Positions 34,495-44,015 of a stretch of 64,000 nucleotides of DNA are shown here, piece after piece. Each line of letters starts with the position of its first letter. Within the stretch, counting starts at the first letter, position 1. The translations under genes and the position numbers were made by a program. Under the pieces are notes generated by a model. That model made no database searches and had not been told where the DNA came from. It saw nothing but the letters and a program-made list of their open reading frames with translations. This DNA comes from Luteolibacter yonseiensis (GTDB taxonomy: Bacteria > Verrucomicrobiota > Verrucomicrobiia > Verrucomicrobiales > Akkermansiaceae), in NCBI RefSeq assembly GCF_016595465.1, contig NZ_JAENIK010000001.1, positions 124,001 to 188,000 on the forward strand. The letters run 5' to 3'.

Positions 34495-34878
34495 ATGAAA
34501 ATCCACATCTCCGCCCTTTGCTCGCTGCTGGTGTCCTTTCCGGCCTTCGCCGCCGAAGAGGCGAAACCAAGATTCCGGCATGTCTCGGAATTCGCCACAT
34601 GGGCGGATGCCAAGCTTGCCGCCGACGACTACGAAGCCCTGATGAAAGCGCAGTCCGATACCAAGGACTCGCGGCAGACCCAGCTCATCAACCTCGGAAC
34701 ACTCGATGCGTGGTTGAAGCAAAGGACGCTCGCCAAGATCTACGAGGGACGGGATTTTCCCAAGGATGCCACCACCTTCAAGCTCGGCGGTCATGAAATG
34801 GAGCTGGGCCACTGCCACATCGAGTTTTCAAAAAAAGACGGTTCATGGGAAATCGTCAGGATCTGGCAATGCCGGTGA
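34495..34878 (+). CDS. small secreted hypothetical protein
   Basis: A 127-residue protein from the ATG at 34495 with a signal peptide (MKIHISALCSLLVSFPAFAAEE). The mature part is mixed alpha/beta and ends GHCHIEFSKKDGSWEIVRIWQCR, containing two cysteines that could form a disulfide in the periplasm. The HIEFSKKDGSWEIVRIW phrase resembles the end of nuclear-transport-factor-2-like or DUF4440-like folds, where a short strand closes the sheet, but the match is weak. Stand-alone gene; function unknown. Confidence 0.65.
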   Translation: MKIHISALCSLLVSFPAFAAEEAKPRFRHVSEFATWADAKLAADDYEALMKAQSDTKDSRQTQLINLGTLDAWLKQRTLAKIYEGRDFPKDATTFKLGGHEMELGHCHIEFSKKDGSWEIVRIWQCR

Positions 34879-35188
34879 GCGGGAATTGAAGTTCTCCACC
34901 AGCCTGGCGGCTTCCTATGGTGATTTCCATAGGCAAGCCTGTGTTCGAGCTTCGGCAGGCGGAGATCACGGGTTCCCATGAGGGTGATGGGAGGGTGGAT
35001 ACCGGACGACGGACATGGGTTCTTGTCCCCACTTTGTCCCCACATTTGTCCCCGTTTTGGGGACTATCCATTTTCCGGCGGGAATCGCACGATGGGTTCT
35101 CATGGCGGGAGGATCGCGAGTCGTTTCTCCGGGCATGTAAGGTGTTGAATCTCCGTTATGTGGGGTTCTGGCAACCAAACCCATCCAT
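34879..35188. other. 310-base intergenic region with TTGTCCCC repeats and a hairpin
   Basis: Upstream of the LamG protein gene. TTGTCCCC occurs at about 35023, 35034 and 35046, spaced by one helical turn. The last copy runs into a perfect hairpin GTCCCC-GTTTT-GGGGAC (35048-35064). No gene is supported. Confidence 0.5.
35023..35064 (+). promoter_or_regulatory. three helically phased TTGTCCCC repeats ending in a hairpin
   Basis: Three direct repeats at 11-12 base spacing place the same face of DNA towards one protein. The 6-bp stem hairpin at 35048-35064 overlaps the third copy. It lies about 125 bases before the LamG gene start, so it may be an operator or an attenuator for it. Inference from position only. 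Confidence 0.35.
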
Positions 35189-38100
35189 ATGAAACAAAAC
35201 CCTAGTAGAACCCATCGCCTGTTGGCGAAATTACGGCCCCTGGCGCTTGTCGCCGCGGCGGCAGTGTGCGGCGCGGGGACAACCGCTCATGCCGATCTGG
35301 TCGGCAGGTGGTTTTCCGGCGCGGAAACTCTCAATGATACCTCCGGCTTCGGCACCCCGGGCACCCATAACGGCGTCGCCGTCGGCGCGAACGCCCATCT
35401 GCTGAGCTACAACTCCGACGTGCCGGCGGGATTCACCGGAAAATCGCTGGACCTCAAGATCGGCAACGTCGGCGTGATGATCGCGAACAGCGCGAACACC
35501 GACGGCGGATATGTGAACACCTTCGACCAAGGCCTCCAGGATCAGATGACCGTCGCGTTCTGGGCCAAGGGATTTCCCGGCAACTGGGCCGGCTGGATCT
35601 CCAAGCGCGGCGAGGACGGAGTGGGCTGGCAGGTGCGGAGATTCTCGGACAGTCCGGTGCCCTGCTTCACCTTGCGCGGCCTCGCGGATGAGGACGGATC
35701 CGGCGGAACGATCAGTGTGAACCAGAACCCTCCCGTATGGCATCATTATGCCGCGGTGTGGGACAAGAGTTCGGGCATGCGTTATCTGTATGTGGATGGG
35801 GTGTTGTCGCACACGAACACGACGACTTTTGACAAACCAAGCGTGGCGCTCGCCCCGAACAAGCATCTGGGGATCGGTGCGAGACAGACGGGAGGCTCGG
35901 ACTTCGAGTCTTTTTTCCTCGGGCTGATCTACGACGTGCGGGTCTATAACTCGCCGCTGACCTCCACGGAGGTGGCGTACATGGTCCCGCCGAAGACCCC
36001 CGTGGGCCTGACCGCGACGGGTGGGAAAGGCAGGATCGCCTTGACATGGCCGGCCGTCCACGGTGCCGCGAGTTATACGGTGACCACCCGCCACGGCACC
36101 ACGAACGCCCTGCAGACGGACGTGATTACGGCGGAGGAGGGACTCGCCGGTTATTCGTTCACCAAGACTCTTGGATTGGAGAACGGCACCCAGTATTTCA
36201 TCAAGATCTCCGCAACCAACCCTTCCGGCACGAGCGCGGCCAGCGCGGAAGTGAGCGCGACGCCCACTTTGCAGGGTAGCTCCGCGAAGGACATCCTGAC
36301 GTTCGACTTCGACTACCTCGGACCCGCGACGATTTCCGGCACGAACATCATCAAGAACGTGCCCGTGGGAACCGACGTGACCAATATCGCGCCGATCTAC
36401 ACGACCTCTCCGCTGAGCCTGCAGGACCCGAATTATGAATCGGGCAACCAGCCGCGGGACTTCACCACTCCGCAGACCTACACCATCACCGCGGAGGATG
36501 GCTCGACCAAGGTTTACACGGTGACGGTCGTCGAATCCACCCCGCTGACCTTCGATTTCAACAACGGCCTGCAGGGCTGGTCGCAGATCTGGCCGCTCAT
36601 CAGCGACGGCTTCGTCCTGCGGGACAGCCGGCTCAATGCGGGTGGTGACAACGATGAAACACGTTTCGCACGTTCTCCCGCCTTCTACCTGAACAACGTC
36701 GGTCCGCTCACCTTCGACCTGATGGGCGGACAATCCCTGCTTGGCGCGCCCGGCTTCGGCCCTTCCGCGATCCCGCAGCTGTCACAGGCCGGTGGGTTCG
36801 CCGGTGCCGCCCTGCGCGATGTGGCGTCTAACACCTATGTCCTGAGCAAGGCCCGCACGGGAAATGGCGACGCGCAGCAGAACAACAGCTTCACCGCCGC
36901 CGAGCTTGCCCCGTTCGCGAACAACGGCCGCCAGTATACGCTCGACTACATCGACTACAACAGGGGCGGCTGGGGCTGGACGAACATGGACAATGTTTCC
37001 GTTCCCGGCACCCTCGCACCGACCGCCGAAATGACGTCGATGACCCTCATGGGACGCGCCGCCATCTCCGGGGACAACATCACGCTGACGCTGCCTTTCG
37101 GATCTTCCGTGACGGCGCTGGCACCGACCTTCACCCTCAGCGCCGGGGCCACCGTCAACAAGGCCTCCGGCAGCACGCAGAACTTCACCAGCCCCGTCAC
37201 CTACACGGTGACCTCGTCGGACTCGGCGGTGACACGCACCTACACGGTGACGGCGGTGGTTCTTCCGGATCCGGCCACGGCCCTGGTCGGCCACTGGGTT
37301 TCCGGTGCGGAGAATCTCACCAATACCTCCGTGATCACTCCGGCTGGCACGCATGACGGCGTGGCCGCGGGATCGAACGCGGGAGCCCTCGCGTTCAATC
37401 CGAACGATGTGCCGCTCGACTTCGGAGGAAGTTCGCTCGACCTCAGGGCGGGAAATGTCGCGGTCCAGATCGCGAACACCGCGAGCTCCGACGGAGCCTA
37501 TGTGAACACCTTCGACCAAGGCATCCGCAGCCAGGTGACCATCGCCTTCTGGGCGAAGGGCTTCCCCGGTGAATGGAATCCCTGGGTGAGCAAGGGCGGG
37601 GAAGACGGCATCGGCTGGCAGGTCCGCCGCTTCGGTGGCAATCCGAACGCCACCTTCACCATGCGCGGCATCGAGAACGAGGACGCGCCGGGCAGCCTGA
37701 TCGTTGTGAACCAGAATCCACCCGTGTGGCACCACTATGCGGGAGTCTGGGACCAGGCATCCGGCACCCGCTCGCTCTATGTGGATGGCGTGCTCTCGCA
37801 CGACACTTACAACGCGATGGGCCAGCTCATGGCGCTCGCTCCGCTGAAGCACCTTTTCCTCGGCGCGCGCCAGGGTGGGAACAATGTGGACATCGGAAAC
37901 TACTTCCAGGGCCTGCTCTATGATGTCCGGATCTACAAGCAGAAGCTCTTCGCCTCCCAGGTGCAGACGGTGATGACCACGCCGACGACGCCGCAGGGCG
38001 CGGAGGCGAAGCTCCGCAACTTCGGCATACCGGGCTATCCCGCGGTGATTTCGGGCACGAACGTCACCTGGACCCTGCCGATCGGCACGGATCTGGCGGC

Positions 38101-39232
38101 TCTCGCCCCCACCTTCACCCTCACGGCGGGCGCGGTCAGCAATCCCGTGTCCGGCACGGTCCGGGATTTCGCCACCCCGCAGACCTACACGGTCACCGGT
38201 TCGGATTCTTCGGTGAACGTTTACACGGTGAACGTCATCCTCGGGAACAACTTCAATACGGACAACACGCTCGACGGCTGGCACAACCGCGTGTGGAACG
38301 CGGCCACCTCCGCATGGGTGGACCTCGCGCCGGATGTCTGGGAAGTGCCCGCCCACATCAACGGCGGGGCGACCCATCCTCCGGGATTGAGCAGCCTCTT
38401 CCGCACCGGCTTCGGCGCGGTGGAAGCCACCGAAGTGGGTACCGGCGCCCGCGATCTGCACCTGAACACCCTGTGGCTCCGCTCGCCACAGTTCAATGTG
38501 GGTGGAGGAGGGGATCTCACCCTGAAGCTCGCGAAAGGCACCTCCCATACCGGCATCGCACCGGCCAACGAGGCCGCCATTCCGTTCGCCGCCATCCAGG
38601 ATGGCGGGTGGATGGGCGTCATCCTGCGCCGCGTCAGCGACGGTGCCTTCGTGCTGAACAAAGCCAAATCGACCGGAAACGACGATACCTACCGCACCTA
38701 CACCTTCACCCAATCGGAGCTGGCTCCGTTCGTCGGTGTGGCCTGCACCCTCGAGCTGATCAATGCGGACAAGGGCAGCTGGGGTTGGATCGCGATGGAT
38801 GACGTGCAGCTTCCTCCCGGCAGCAGCACGCCGGCCGTGGTCGGCAGTCCGTTCGACATCTGGATCGGCACCAACTATCCGGGGCTCTCGGACAAGAGTT
38901 CCGCCGGTGATCCGGATGGCGACGGCCTGAGCAACCTGCAGGAGTATGCCTTCGGTCTCGATCCAAGCAGCGGTGCCTCGTCCAGCCCGATCACCGTTCA
39001 GCTCGACAAGACGGCGGGCACGTTCCGCTACACCCGCCGCGACCCTGCGGTGAGTGGTCTGACTTACACCGTGCTCACCTCGCCGGGCCTCGCCGGATGG
39101 GCCACGGATGCCGGAGCGACCGCCAGCCAGACGGTCGTCGGAACCACCGGCGACGTGCAGACCGTCGCCGTCACACTCACCGGAGCTCCGCTCACAGCGT
39201 CCTCGCTGTTCGTCCGGGTGAAGGCCGATTGA
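35189..39232 (+). CDS. giant secreted protein with two LamG domains, FN3 and DUF5018-like modules
   Basis: A 1347-residue protein with a signal peptide (to about residue 36). Order: LamG-like domain 37-265 (LVGRWFSGAETLND ... WHHYAAVWDKSSGMRYLYVDGVLSH), fibronectin type III-like 266-362, DUF5018-like repeat 365-450 (PQTYTITAEDGSTKVYTVTV), a jelly-roll-like region 450-605, DUF5018-like 609-690, second LamG 699-929, DUF5018-like 934-1016, and another jelly-roll-like region. The C-terminal tail (1234-1347) has DPDGDGLSNLQEYAFG and ends in LFVRVKAD, as in the 26107 gene. The two LamG copies are close relatives, sharing a 24-base identical DNA stretch. Likely a cell-surface glycan-binding or adhesion protein. 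Confidence 0.85.
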   Translation: MKQNPSRTHRLLAKLRPLALVAAAAVCGAGTTAHADLVGRWFSGAETLNDTSGFGTPGTHNGVAVGANAHLLSYNSDVPAGFTGKSLDLKIGNVGVMIANSANTDGGYVNTFDQGLQDQMTVAFWAKGFPGNWAGWISKRGEDGVGWQVRRFSDSPVPCFTLRGLADEDGSGGTISVNQNPPVWHHYAAVWDKSSGMRYLYVDGVLSHTNTTTFDKPSVALAPNKHLGIGARQTGGSDFESFFLGLIYDVRVYNSPLTSTEVAYMVPPKTPVGLTATGGKGRIALTWPAVHGAASYTVTTRHGTTNALQTDVITAEEGLAGYSFTKTLGLENGTQYFIKISATNPSGTSAASAEVSATPTLQGSSAKDILTFDFDYLGPATISGTNIIKNVPVGTDVTNIAPIYTTSPLSLQDPNYESGNQPRDFTTPQTYTITAEDGSTKVYTVTVVESTPLTFDFNNGLQGWSQIWPLISDGFVLRDSRLNAGGDNDETRFARSPAFYLNNVGPLTFDLMGGQSLLGAPGFGPSAIPQLSQAGGFAGAALRDVASNTYVLSKARTGNGDAQQNNSFTAAELAPFANNGRQYTLDYIDYNRGGWGWTNMDNVSVPGTLAPTAEMTSMTLMGRAAISGDNITLTLPFGSSVTALAPTFTLSAGATVNKASGSTQNFTSPVTYTVTSSDSAVTRTYTVTAVVLPDPATALVGHWVSGAENLTNTSVITPAGTHDGVAAGSNAGALAFNPNDVPLDFGGSSLDLRAGNVAVQIANTASSDGAYVNTFDQGIRSQVTIAFWAKGFPGEWNPWVSKGGEDGIGWQVRRFGGNPNATFTMRGIENEDAPGSLIVVNQNPPVWHHYAGVWDQASGTRSLYVDGVLSHDTYNAMGQLMALAPLKHLFLGARQGGNNVDIGNYFQGLLYDVRIYKQKLFASQVQTVMTTPTTPQGAEAKLRNFGIPGYPAVISGTNVTWTLPIGTDLAALAPTFTLTAGAVSNPVSGTVRDFATPQTYTVTGSDSSVNVYTVNVILGNNFNTDNTLDGWHNRVWNAATSAWVDLAPDVWEVPAHINGGATHPPGLSSLFRTGFGAVEATEVGTGARDLHLNTLWLRSPQFNVGGGGDLTLKLAKGTSHTGIAPANEAAIPFAAIQDGGWMGVILRRVSDGAFVLNKAKSTGNDDTYRTYTFTQSELAPFVGVACTLELINADKGSWGWIAMDDVQLPPGSSTPAVVGSPFDIWIGTNYPGLSDKSSAGDPDGDGLSNLQEYAFGLDPSSGASSSPITVQLDKTAGTFRYTRRDPAVSGLTYTVLTSPGLAGWATDAGATASQTVVGTTGDVQTVAVTLTGAPLTASSLFVRVKAD

Positions 39233-39240
39233 ATTCCATC

Positions 39241-39307
39241 GGGCGGATGGCTCCCCGTCATCCGCCCGAACCAACGACCCGCGCCGGGAAACCCGTTTCC
39301 TGGCGCG
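39241..39307 (+). terminator. two consecutive strong hairpins after the LamG gene
   Basis: First hairpin: GGGCGGATG (39241-39249) with CATCCGCCC (39259-39267), nine perfect pairs. Second: CGCGCC-g-GGAAAC (39280-39292) with GTTTCC-t-GGCGCG (39295-39307) around a two-base loop. They begin eight bases after the stop codon. No clear T-tract, but together they probably stop or process the transcript before the next gene at 39510. Confidence 0.5.
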
Positions 39308-39509
39308 GGAAATTGTTCGAAAAATCCACAACCGCTCCCACCAACTGCCGTGTGGAGTCCGCGCTTCGACAGGTTCCCGCCCGCGGGAGGACGAGGCCCG
39401 GACTCCGGACAGCACCGTTTTTACCACCAGTTCCACCCGAGGATCCGGATGAGGGAAACCCCAATTTTCCCAAAGCCCGGACTGGTTCCAACCCAACCCA
39501 AACCCATTC

Positions 39510-42500
39510 ATGAAAACCCAACCCACGGCCACCGCCCGCCGGTGTTCCGCCCGACGGCCCCGCCGGACCCATCCGCGGGGTTTCGCCCTGATCGTCACCC
39601 TCTCGCTCATGATCCTGCTCGCGGTCATCGCCGTGGGATTGCTCAGCCTGGCGGGTGTCACACTGAGAAACTCCGGACAAAACAACGCGATGTCCGTCGC
39701 CCGCGCCAACGCCCGCATGGCCCTGATGCTTGCGATCGGCGAGCTTCAGAAAAACGCCGGACCCGACCAGCGGATCACCGCCAGGGCGGACATCCTTGAT
39801 GACAGGATCGCCAATCCGAGGCTCACCGGAGTGTGGGACTCGTGGGAGATGACCCCGAACACCCAGCCCTCCGAGTTCCAGAAAACAGCGCGCGACGCGA
39901 AATTCCGCGGCTGGCTGGTTTCCGGGGATCCCTTGGAAAGCAGGAAGATCGGCTTCGCCAGCGAGGCGACGCCCGCCGTCACCGGCCCGGCTTCCCAATC
40001 CGCCCCGGGCGTGACGCTGTGGGGGACGGGCACCGTCGGAAAAAACAACACTTCTCCGAACGCCGCGTCCAACGAGGTGGCCGTCAACAAGGTCCCGATC
40101 AATTCCACGCCGGGTGCCCTGGCCTGGGCGGTGATGGATGAAGGGGTGAAGGTCCGCATCAACAACCTCTTCACCAAAGACGTCGCCGGCGTGACAACGA
40201 GGGAAGGGACGAAAACCTCGCGGCTCGGAGCCGGCCGTCTTCCCGGGGTGGCGTTCATCGATGATCTCGAAGGACTCGAACGGAAATTTTTTGAAACCGG
40301 TAAGGAAGAGGCGAAGGAAATCATGAAGGGCGTCACGCCGCGGAGTTTTTCCCTCGCTGCGAAAAAAGTAGCTTCCGGCGTCGACCAGGAAAAGCTGATG
40401 GCCCTCACCCATGACATCACCACGGTGTCCACGGGCTTGTTCACCGACGTCGCGCGCGGCGGACTCAAGCAGGACTTCCAGCTCATGACGAACTCCACCA
40501 CCCTGCCGTCCGAATATACGACAGGAACGAACAAAGGCATCTATGCCTCGCGCTTTTCCTCGCTGCCCGCCGGCGTGAAATCCGATCCGCAGTGGGAGTC
40601 GCTGAGGCAGTTCGCGTCCACCTACAAGGATACGGCCAACCTCACCAAGACAAACGGCGTTCCTGTCCTCAAGACGCGGGTGCCCGCCGCTTGGAACGCT
40701 TCGGTTCAGAACGGAACGCCGGGAGAACCCGGATCGAGCATCACCGTGAAACCCGAACCACCGGCCGGCGTGGTCCTCACTCCCACGATCGCGAAGGTGC
40801 AGATGCTCTTCAGCCTGATCGCCCGCGACCTCTACCCCAACCTGCCCGCGAACATCCAGAGGCGGCTCACCACCGCTGAAAAAGCCGGGAACCTCCACGG
40901 TCCGCAGGACGCCTATTTCAGATCCACGAAGTATGACTATGACCTGCACCTGCTCTACACGCCCATCGTCACGCTTCACAATCCCTACAATGTCGCGCTG
41001 GAGTTCACGAACCTGCGGCTGGAGTTCATCGGCGTGCCCTTCGCGATGCAGGTCTTCCGCAACGGCGCGCCCCTCAGCAAGGGACTCGTGCCGCTTGAGA
41101 CGATGACCGACGACAACAAGAACGGCCAGAAGAGCAAGGTCTTCGGCATGAACCTGAAAACCAAGGTTGGTGGCAAGGTCGGCGCCCCCGTTTTCCGGAT
41201 GCTGCCGGGCGAGGTGATCCTGTTCTCGCCCTACATCGATCCCACGCGCAATTATGCCCAGGACCTGGGAAGCCGGACCTTCTGGGACATCGAGCTCGCG
41301 ACCGGGATCACCAAGAGCATCGATGCGATTCCCGGGTGGCGCGGGTTCGGCATCGGTTATGACTGTGACTGGCTGGCGGGGAACCAGCCCAGCTTCGGCA
41401 GCGCCTCCTCCGAGACTCCCGGCAGCGCGGAGCCTCCGTACGGATTGTGGAAGGGCTGCTACGGCCTGGCATGGGATGACAAGATCCACGTCGAATTCGC
41501 TCCCATCAGCATCCCCGCGAACAACAACAAGTTCACGATCCAGCTCTCCGCCACCGTGGCCGGGACGGCGAACAAGAAGATCACCGCCATCGAGATGGAT
41601 TATTCCGAGCCGAAGGGACTTCAGAAATTCCTCAGCCCGACCGGTGGCGAGACGGCGCTGCGCTACCCCGGCGGCGACCTGGCGAAGAACTATGTGGTGG
41701 GACACGAAATGAGGGAGCCTTCCAGCACTCCCATCGGCCAGCTTCAGAAAGCCAAGGCCTTCGCGCTGCTCACCGTCCAGGCGAAGAACACCTCGGGCGG
41801 GATCGACGCCACGAACGTCGACGGCCGCTACAACGGCAAGCCATGGGCGTTCGCGCATGGAGCGGTCGCCACGTCCTCGCAAAAGATCCTCAAGGAACAT
41901 CCCGCGAACCAATCCCACGAGATCGACCTGCGGCTGCTGCCCGAATCCGAACTGGCGGAGTTTCCCGCCATCGAGAAGAACACCGACCGCGCGTCGTTCA
42001 TCACCGGAAACAGCAATTTCAACGGGACGAAATTCGGCGTTCTTTATGATGTCCCGCTCGCACCCGTCCAGACCCTGGCGGGCCTCAACGGAGCCAATCC
42101 CGGCGGATCCTCCGGCTATCTGCCCCGTTTCGCGCAACCCATCGGCAACTCATGGGCCCATCCGCTCCTGAGCACCGACAAGATCCACGAGTCCGGGCCG
42201 AACGGATACAGCTACCTGGACCACTCCTTCCTGCTGAACCTCGCGCTCTATGACGGGTTCTATTTTTCCGGCTTCGCGGACCAGACCGGGAACTTCGGGA
42301 CCGCCGGACGGACGGCGAAGGCGATGGCGGACGAGTTCGTGAAGGAGTCCTCCCTCGACGACGCCCGCATCCATGTCCTCCCTCCCTCCGGCAAGGCGAT
42401 GACGGATCTCCCGAACGTGGTCACCGATGCCGCCGGCTACAAGCAGATCGCATCGTGGGAAACGATGGATGGAAGCTTCAATGTGAACTCCACCTCGGTC

Positions 42501-43301
42501 CTGGCGTGGAAGGCGATGCTCGCCTCCATCCACGAGGAGGAGGCGCTGATCAACACGCGCGCCAACCCGTCCGACATCTCCACGCGTCTGATTGATCTGA
42601 AGCCGACGAAGACCGGTGAGGCGCGCATCAGCCGGTTCAGGCTTCCCGGATCGAACTCCGCCGAAAACGGAGCCACACCCACGGATGGCTTCTGGCTCGG
42701 ACCCCGCGAATACTCGGACGACGAACTGCAGGACCTCGCCCAGAACATCGTCAAGCAGGTCCGGCTCAGGGGACCCTTCCTTTCCATGGCGGAGTTCGTC
42801 AACCGCCGCCTCGGTCCCGCATCGGACGACATGTCCCAGCGCGGCGCGTTGCAACAGGCCATCGATGATACGAAATCCGGCAACAAGCTGCTGAACGAAA
42901 AACTGCTGGACGGCGGCAATGTGAAATCCGGTTATGAAATTCCCGCGGGCACCTCGGTGAAGTATGGATACAAGAATCCCAAGGCGGGCGAGGGGCCCAG
43001 CTACCAAGGCGCGCCCGGCTATCTGACCCAGGCGGACATCCTGAATGTTTTGGGAAATGCGGCCACCGTACGTTCCGACACCTTCACCATCCGCGCCTAC
43101 GGGGAAGCCCGCAGTCCGGCCGGGATGATGCTGGCCTCCGCCACCTGCGAGGCCGTCGTCCAGCGCATGCCGGACTGGGTGGACAAGGCGGCGGATGCCG
43201 TCGACACGTCCGTCGCCGCGCTGGCCAGCAACGCGAACAAAAACTTCGGCCGCCGTTTCACCCTCACATCTTTTCGCTGGCTGAACCGCGACGAAATCTG
43301 A
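39510..43301 (+). CDS. Verru_Chthon cassette protein A-like giant protein with prepilin-type N-terminus
   Basis: A 1263-residue protein. After a basic leader, RG24-FALIVTLSLMILLAVIAVGLL forms a type IV prepilin-like, PilX-like hydrophobic N-terminus, followed by SVARANARMALMLAIGELQ, which is typical of the family. The length and the C-terminal FTIRAYGEARSPAGMMLASATCEAVVQRMPDWV segment fit the Verru_Chthon cassette A family, so far known only from this phylum. In other genomes A is followed by B, C and D pseudopilin-like proteins; they are not adjacent here. It is probably exported and assembled by a type II/IV-like machinery. The next gene, 33 bases downstream, is a small secreted protein and is likely co-transcribed. 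Confidence 0.8.
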   Translation: MKTQPTATARRCSARRPRRTHPRGFALIVTLSLMILLAVIAVGLLSLAGVTLRNSGQNNAMSVARANARMALMLAIGELQKNAGPDQRITARADILDDRIANPRLTGVWDSWEMTPNTQPSEFQKTARDAKFRGWLVSGDPLESRKIGFASEATPAVTGPASQSAPGVTLWGTGTVGKNNTSPNAASNEVAVNKVPINSTPGALAWAVMDEGVKVRINNLFTKDVAGVTTREGTKTSRLGAGRLPGVAFIDDLEGLERKFFETGKEEAKEIMKGVTPRSFSLAAKKVASGVDQEKLMALTHDITTVSTGLFTDVARGGLKQDFQLMTNSTTLPSEYTTGTNKGIYASRFSSLPAGVKSDPQWESLRQFASTYKDTANLTKTNGVPVLKTRVPAAWNASVQNGTPGEPGSSITVKPEPPAGVVLTPTIAKVQMLFSLIARDLYPNLPANIQRRLTTAEKAGNLHGPQDAYFRSTKYDYDLHLLYTPIVTLHNPYNVALEFTNLRLEFIGVPFAMQVFRNGAPLSKGLVPLETMTDDNKNGQKSKVFGMNLKTKVGGKVGAPVFRMLPGEVILFSPYIDPTRNYAQDLGSRTFWDIELATGITKSIDAIPGWRGFGIGYDCDWLAGNQPSFGSASSETPGSAEPPYGLWKGCYGLAWDDKIHVEFAPISIPANNNKFTIQLSATVAGTANKKITAIEMDYSEPKGLQKFLSPTGGETALRYPGGDLAKNYVVGHEMREPSSTPIGQLQKAKAFALLTVQAKNTSGGIDATNVDGRYNGKPWAFAHGAVATSSQKILKEHPANQSHEIDLRLLPESELAEFPAIEKNTDRASFITGNSNFNGTKFGVLYDVPLAPVQTLAGLNGANPGGSSGYLPRFAQPIGNSWAHPLLSTDKIHESGPNGYSYLDHSFLLNLALYDGFYFSGFADQTGNFGTAGRTAKAMADEFVKESSLDDARIHVLPPSGKAMTDLPNVVTDAAGYKQIASWETMDGSFNVNSTSVLAWKAMLASIHEEEALINTRANPSDISTRLIDLKPTKTGEARISRFRLPGSNSAENGATPTDGFWLGPREYSDDELQDLAQNIVKQVRLRGPFLSMAEFVNRRLGPASDDMSQRGALQQAIDDTKSGNKLLNEKLLDGGNVKSGYEIPAGTSVKYGYKNPKAGEGPSYQGAPGYLTQADILNVLGNAATVRSDTFTIRAYGEARSPAGMMLASATCEAVVQRMPDWVDKAADAVDTSVAALASNANKNFGRRFTLTSFRWLNRDEI

Positions 43302-43334
43302 ATCATCACACCAAGCTCGTTCAAACCCATCCCG

Positions 43335-44015
43335 ATGCGCATCCTTTCGTTCTGTCTGCTCCTCCTGTTCCCGACATTCATCATGGCCCAGGAAGGTCGC
43401 AAGGTGACCTGCCGGGTGGTCGCCCTGGATCCCGCCACACCTCCGCCCGCGCTGCTCGCCAGCTCCGGTGATGGTGCGGAAATCAAGGTCGCCGTACCGA
43501 CCGGGACGCTCTCGGAGGAAATGAGCCTGTATTCCAAAACCGACGTTTTCACCTTTCTCAACGCCACGGACCGCAAGCCTGCGGCGACGGCCACGCTTCC
43601 CGCCGGGATCAAGGCCGCCATCCTGCTCTTCGTCGCGGGACCCAAAACCCAAGCCGCGCAATCATGGCGCGTTTTCGTCATCGAGGACTCGGCGAAGAAC
43701 TTCCCGGACGGTGGCGCGTTCGTGGCGAATTTCCATAACAAGAACATCCGGTTCGTCATCGGCGAGCACAAGATCATGCTCAAGCCCGCCGGATCCACCG
43801 GTGTGGCGAGACCCACCGACCGCGACGAGTTCAACATGGCGGCCGTGACATTCCAGTTCCAGCAGGACGAGACATGGAGGGACGCGAGCGAGAGCACCCT
43901 GCGTTTCCTGCCGGGAACCCGCTACCTCATGATCGCCTTCGTCGATCCCGCCTCGGGACGTCCGCGCATCGTGACCTTCCAGGACATCAATACCAAGGCC
44001 CCCGCCGCATCCTGA
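43335..44015 (+). CDS. secreted hypothetical protein linked to the cassette A-like gene
   Basis: A 226-residue protein with a signal peptide (MRILSFCLLLLFPTFIMAQEG). The body is beta-rich with no motif I can name; phrases such as RVFVIEDSAKNFPDGGAFVANFHNKNIRFVIGEHKIMLKPAG suggest a beta-sandwich. It lies 33 bases after the cassette A-like gene and so is probably its partner. I do not recognise it as one of the B, C or D cassette proteins, since it has no prepilin-type N-terminus. Confidence 0.7.
   Translation: MRILSFCLLLLFPTFIMAQEGRKVTCRVVALDPATPPPALLASSGDGAEIKVAVPTGTLSEEMSLYSKTDVFTFLNATDRKPAATATLPAGIKAAILLFVAGPKTQAAQSWRVFVIEDSAKNFPDGGAFVANFHNKNIRFVIGEHKIMLKPAGSTGVARPTDRDEFNMAAVTFQFQQDETWRDASESTLRFLPGTRYLMIAFVDPASGRPRIVTFQDINTKAPAAS

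Noticed and set aside
36782-39718. Long minus-strand open frame (978 codons) opposite the LamG gene
   Set aside because: Composition is R/G/H/V-rich without hydrophobic core or motif, as expected for an antisense frame in high-GC DNA. The plus frame has signal peptide, LamG and tail domains.
39258-42137. Long minus-strand open frame (959 codons) opposite the cassette A-like gene
   Set aside because: Antisense shadow with no recognisable domain; the plus strand has a prepilin-type start and family features.
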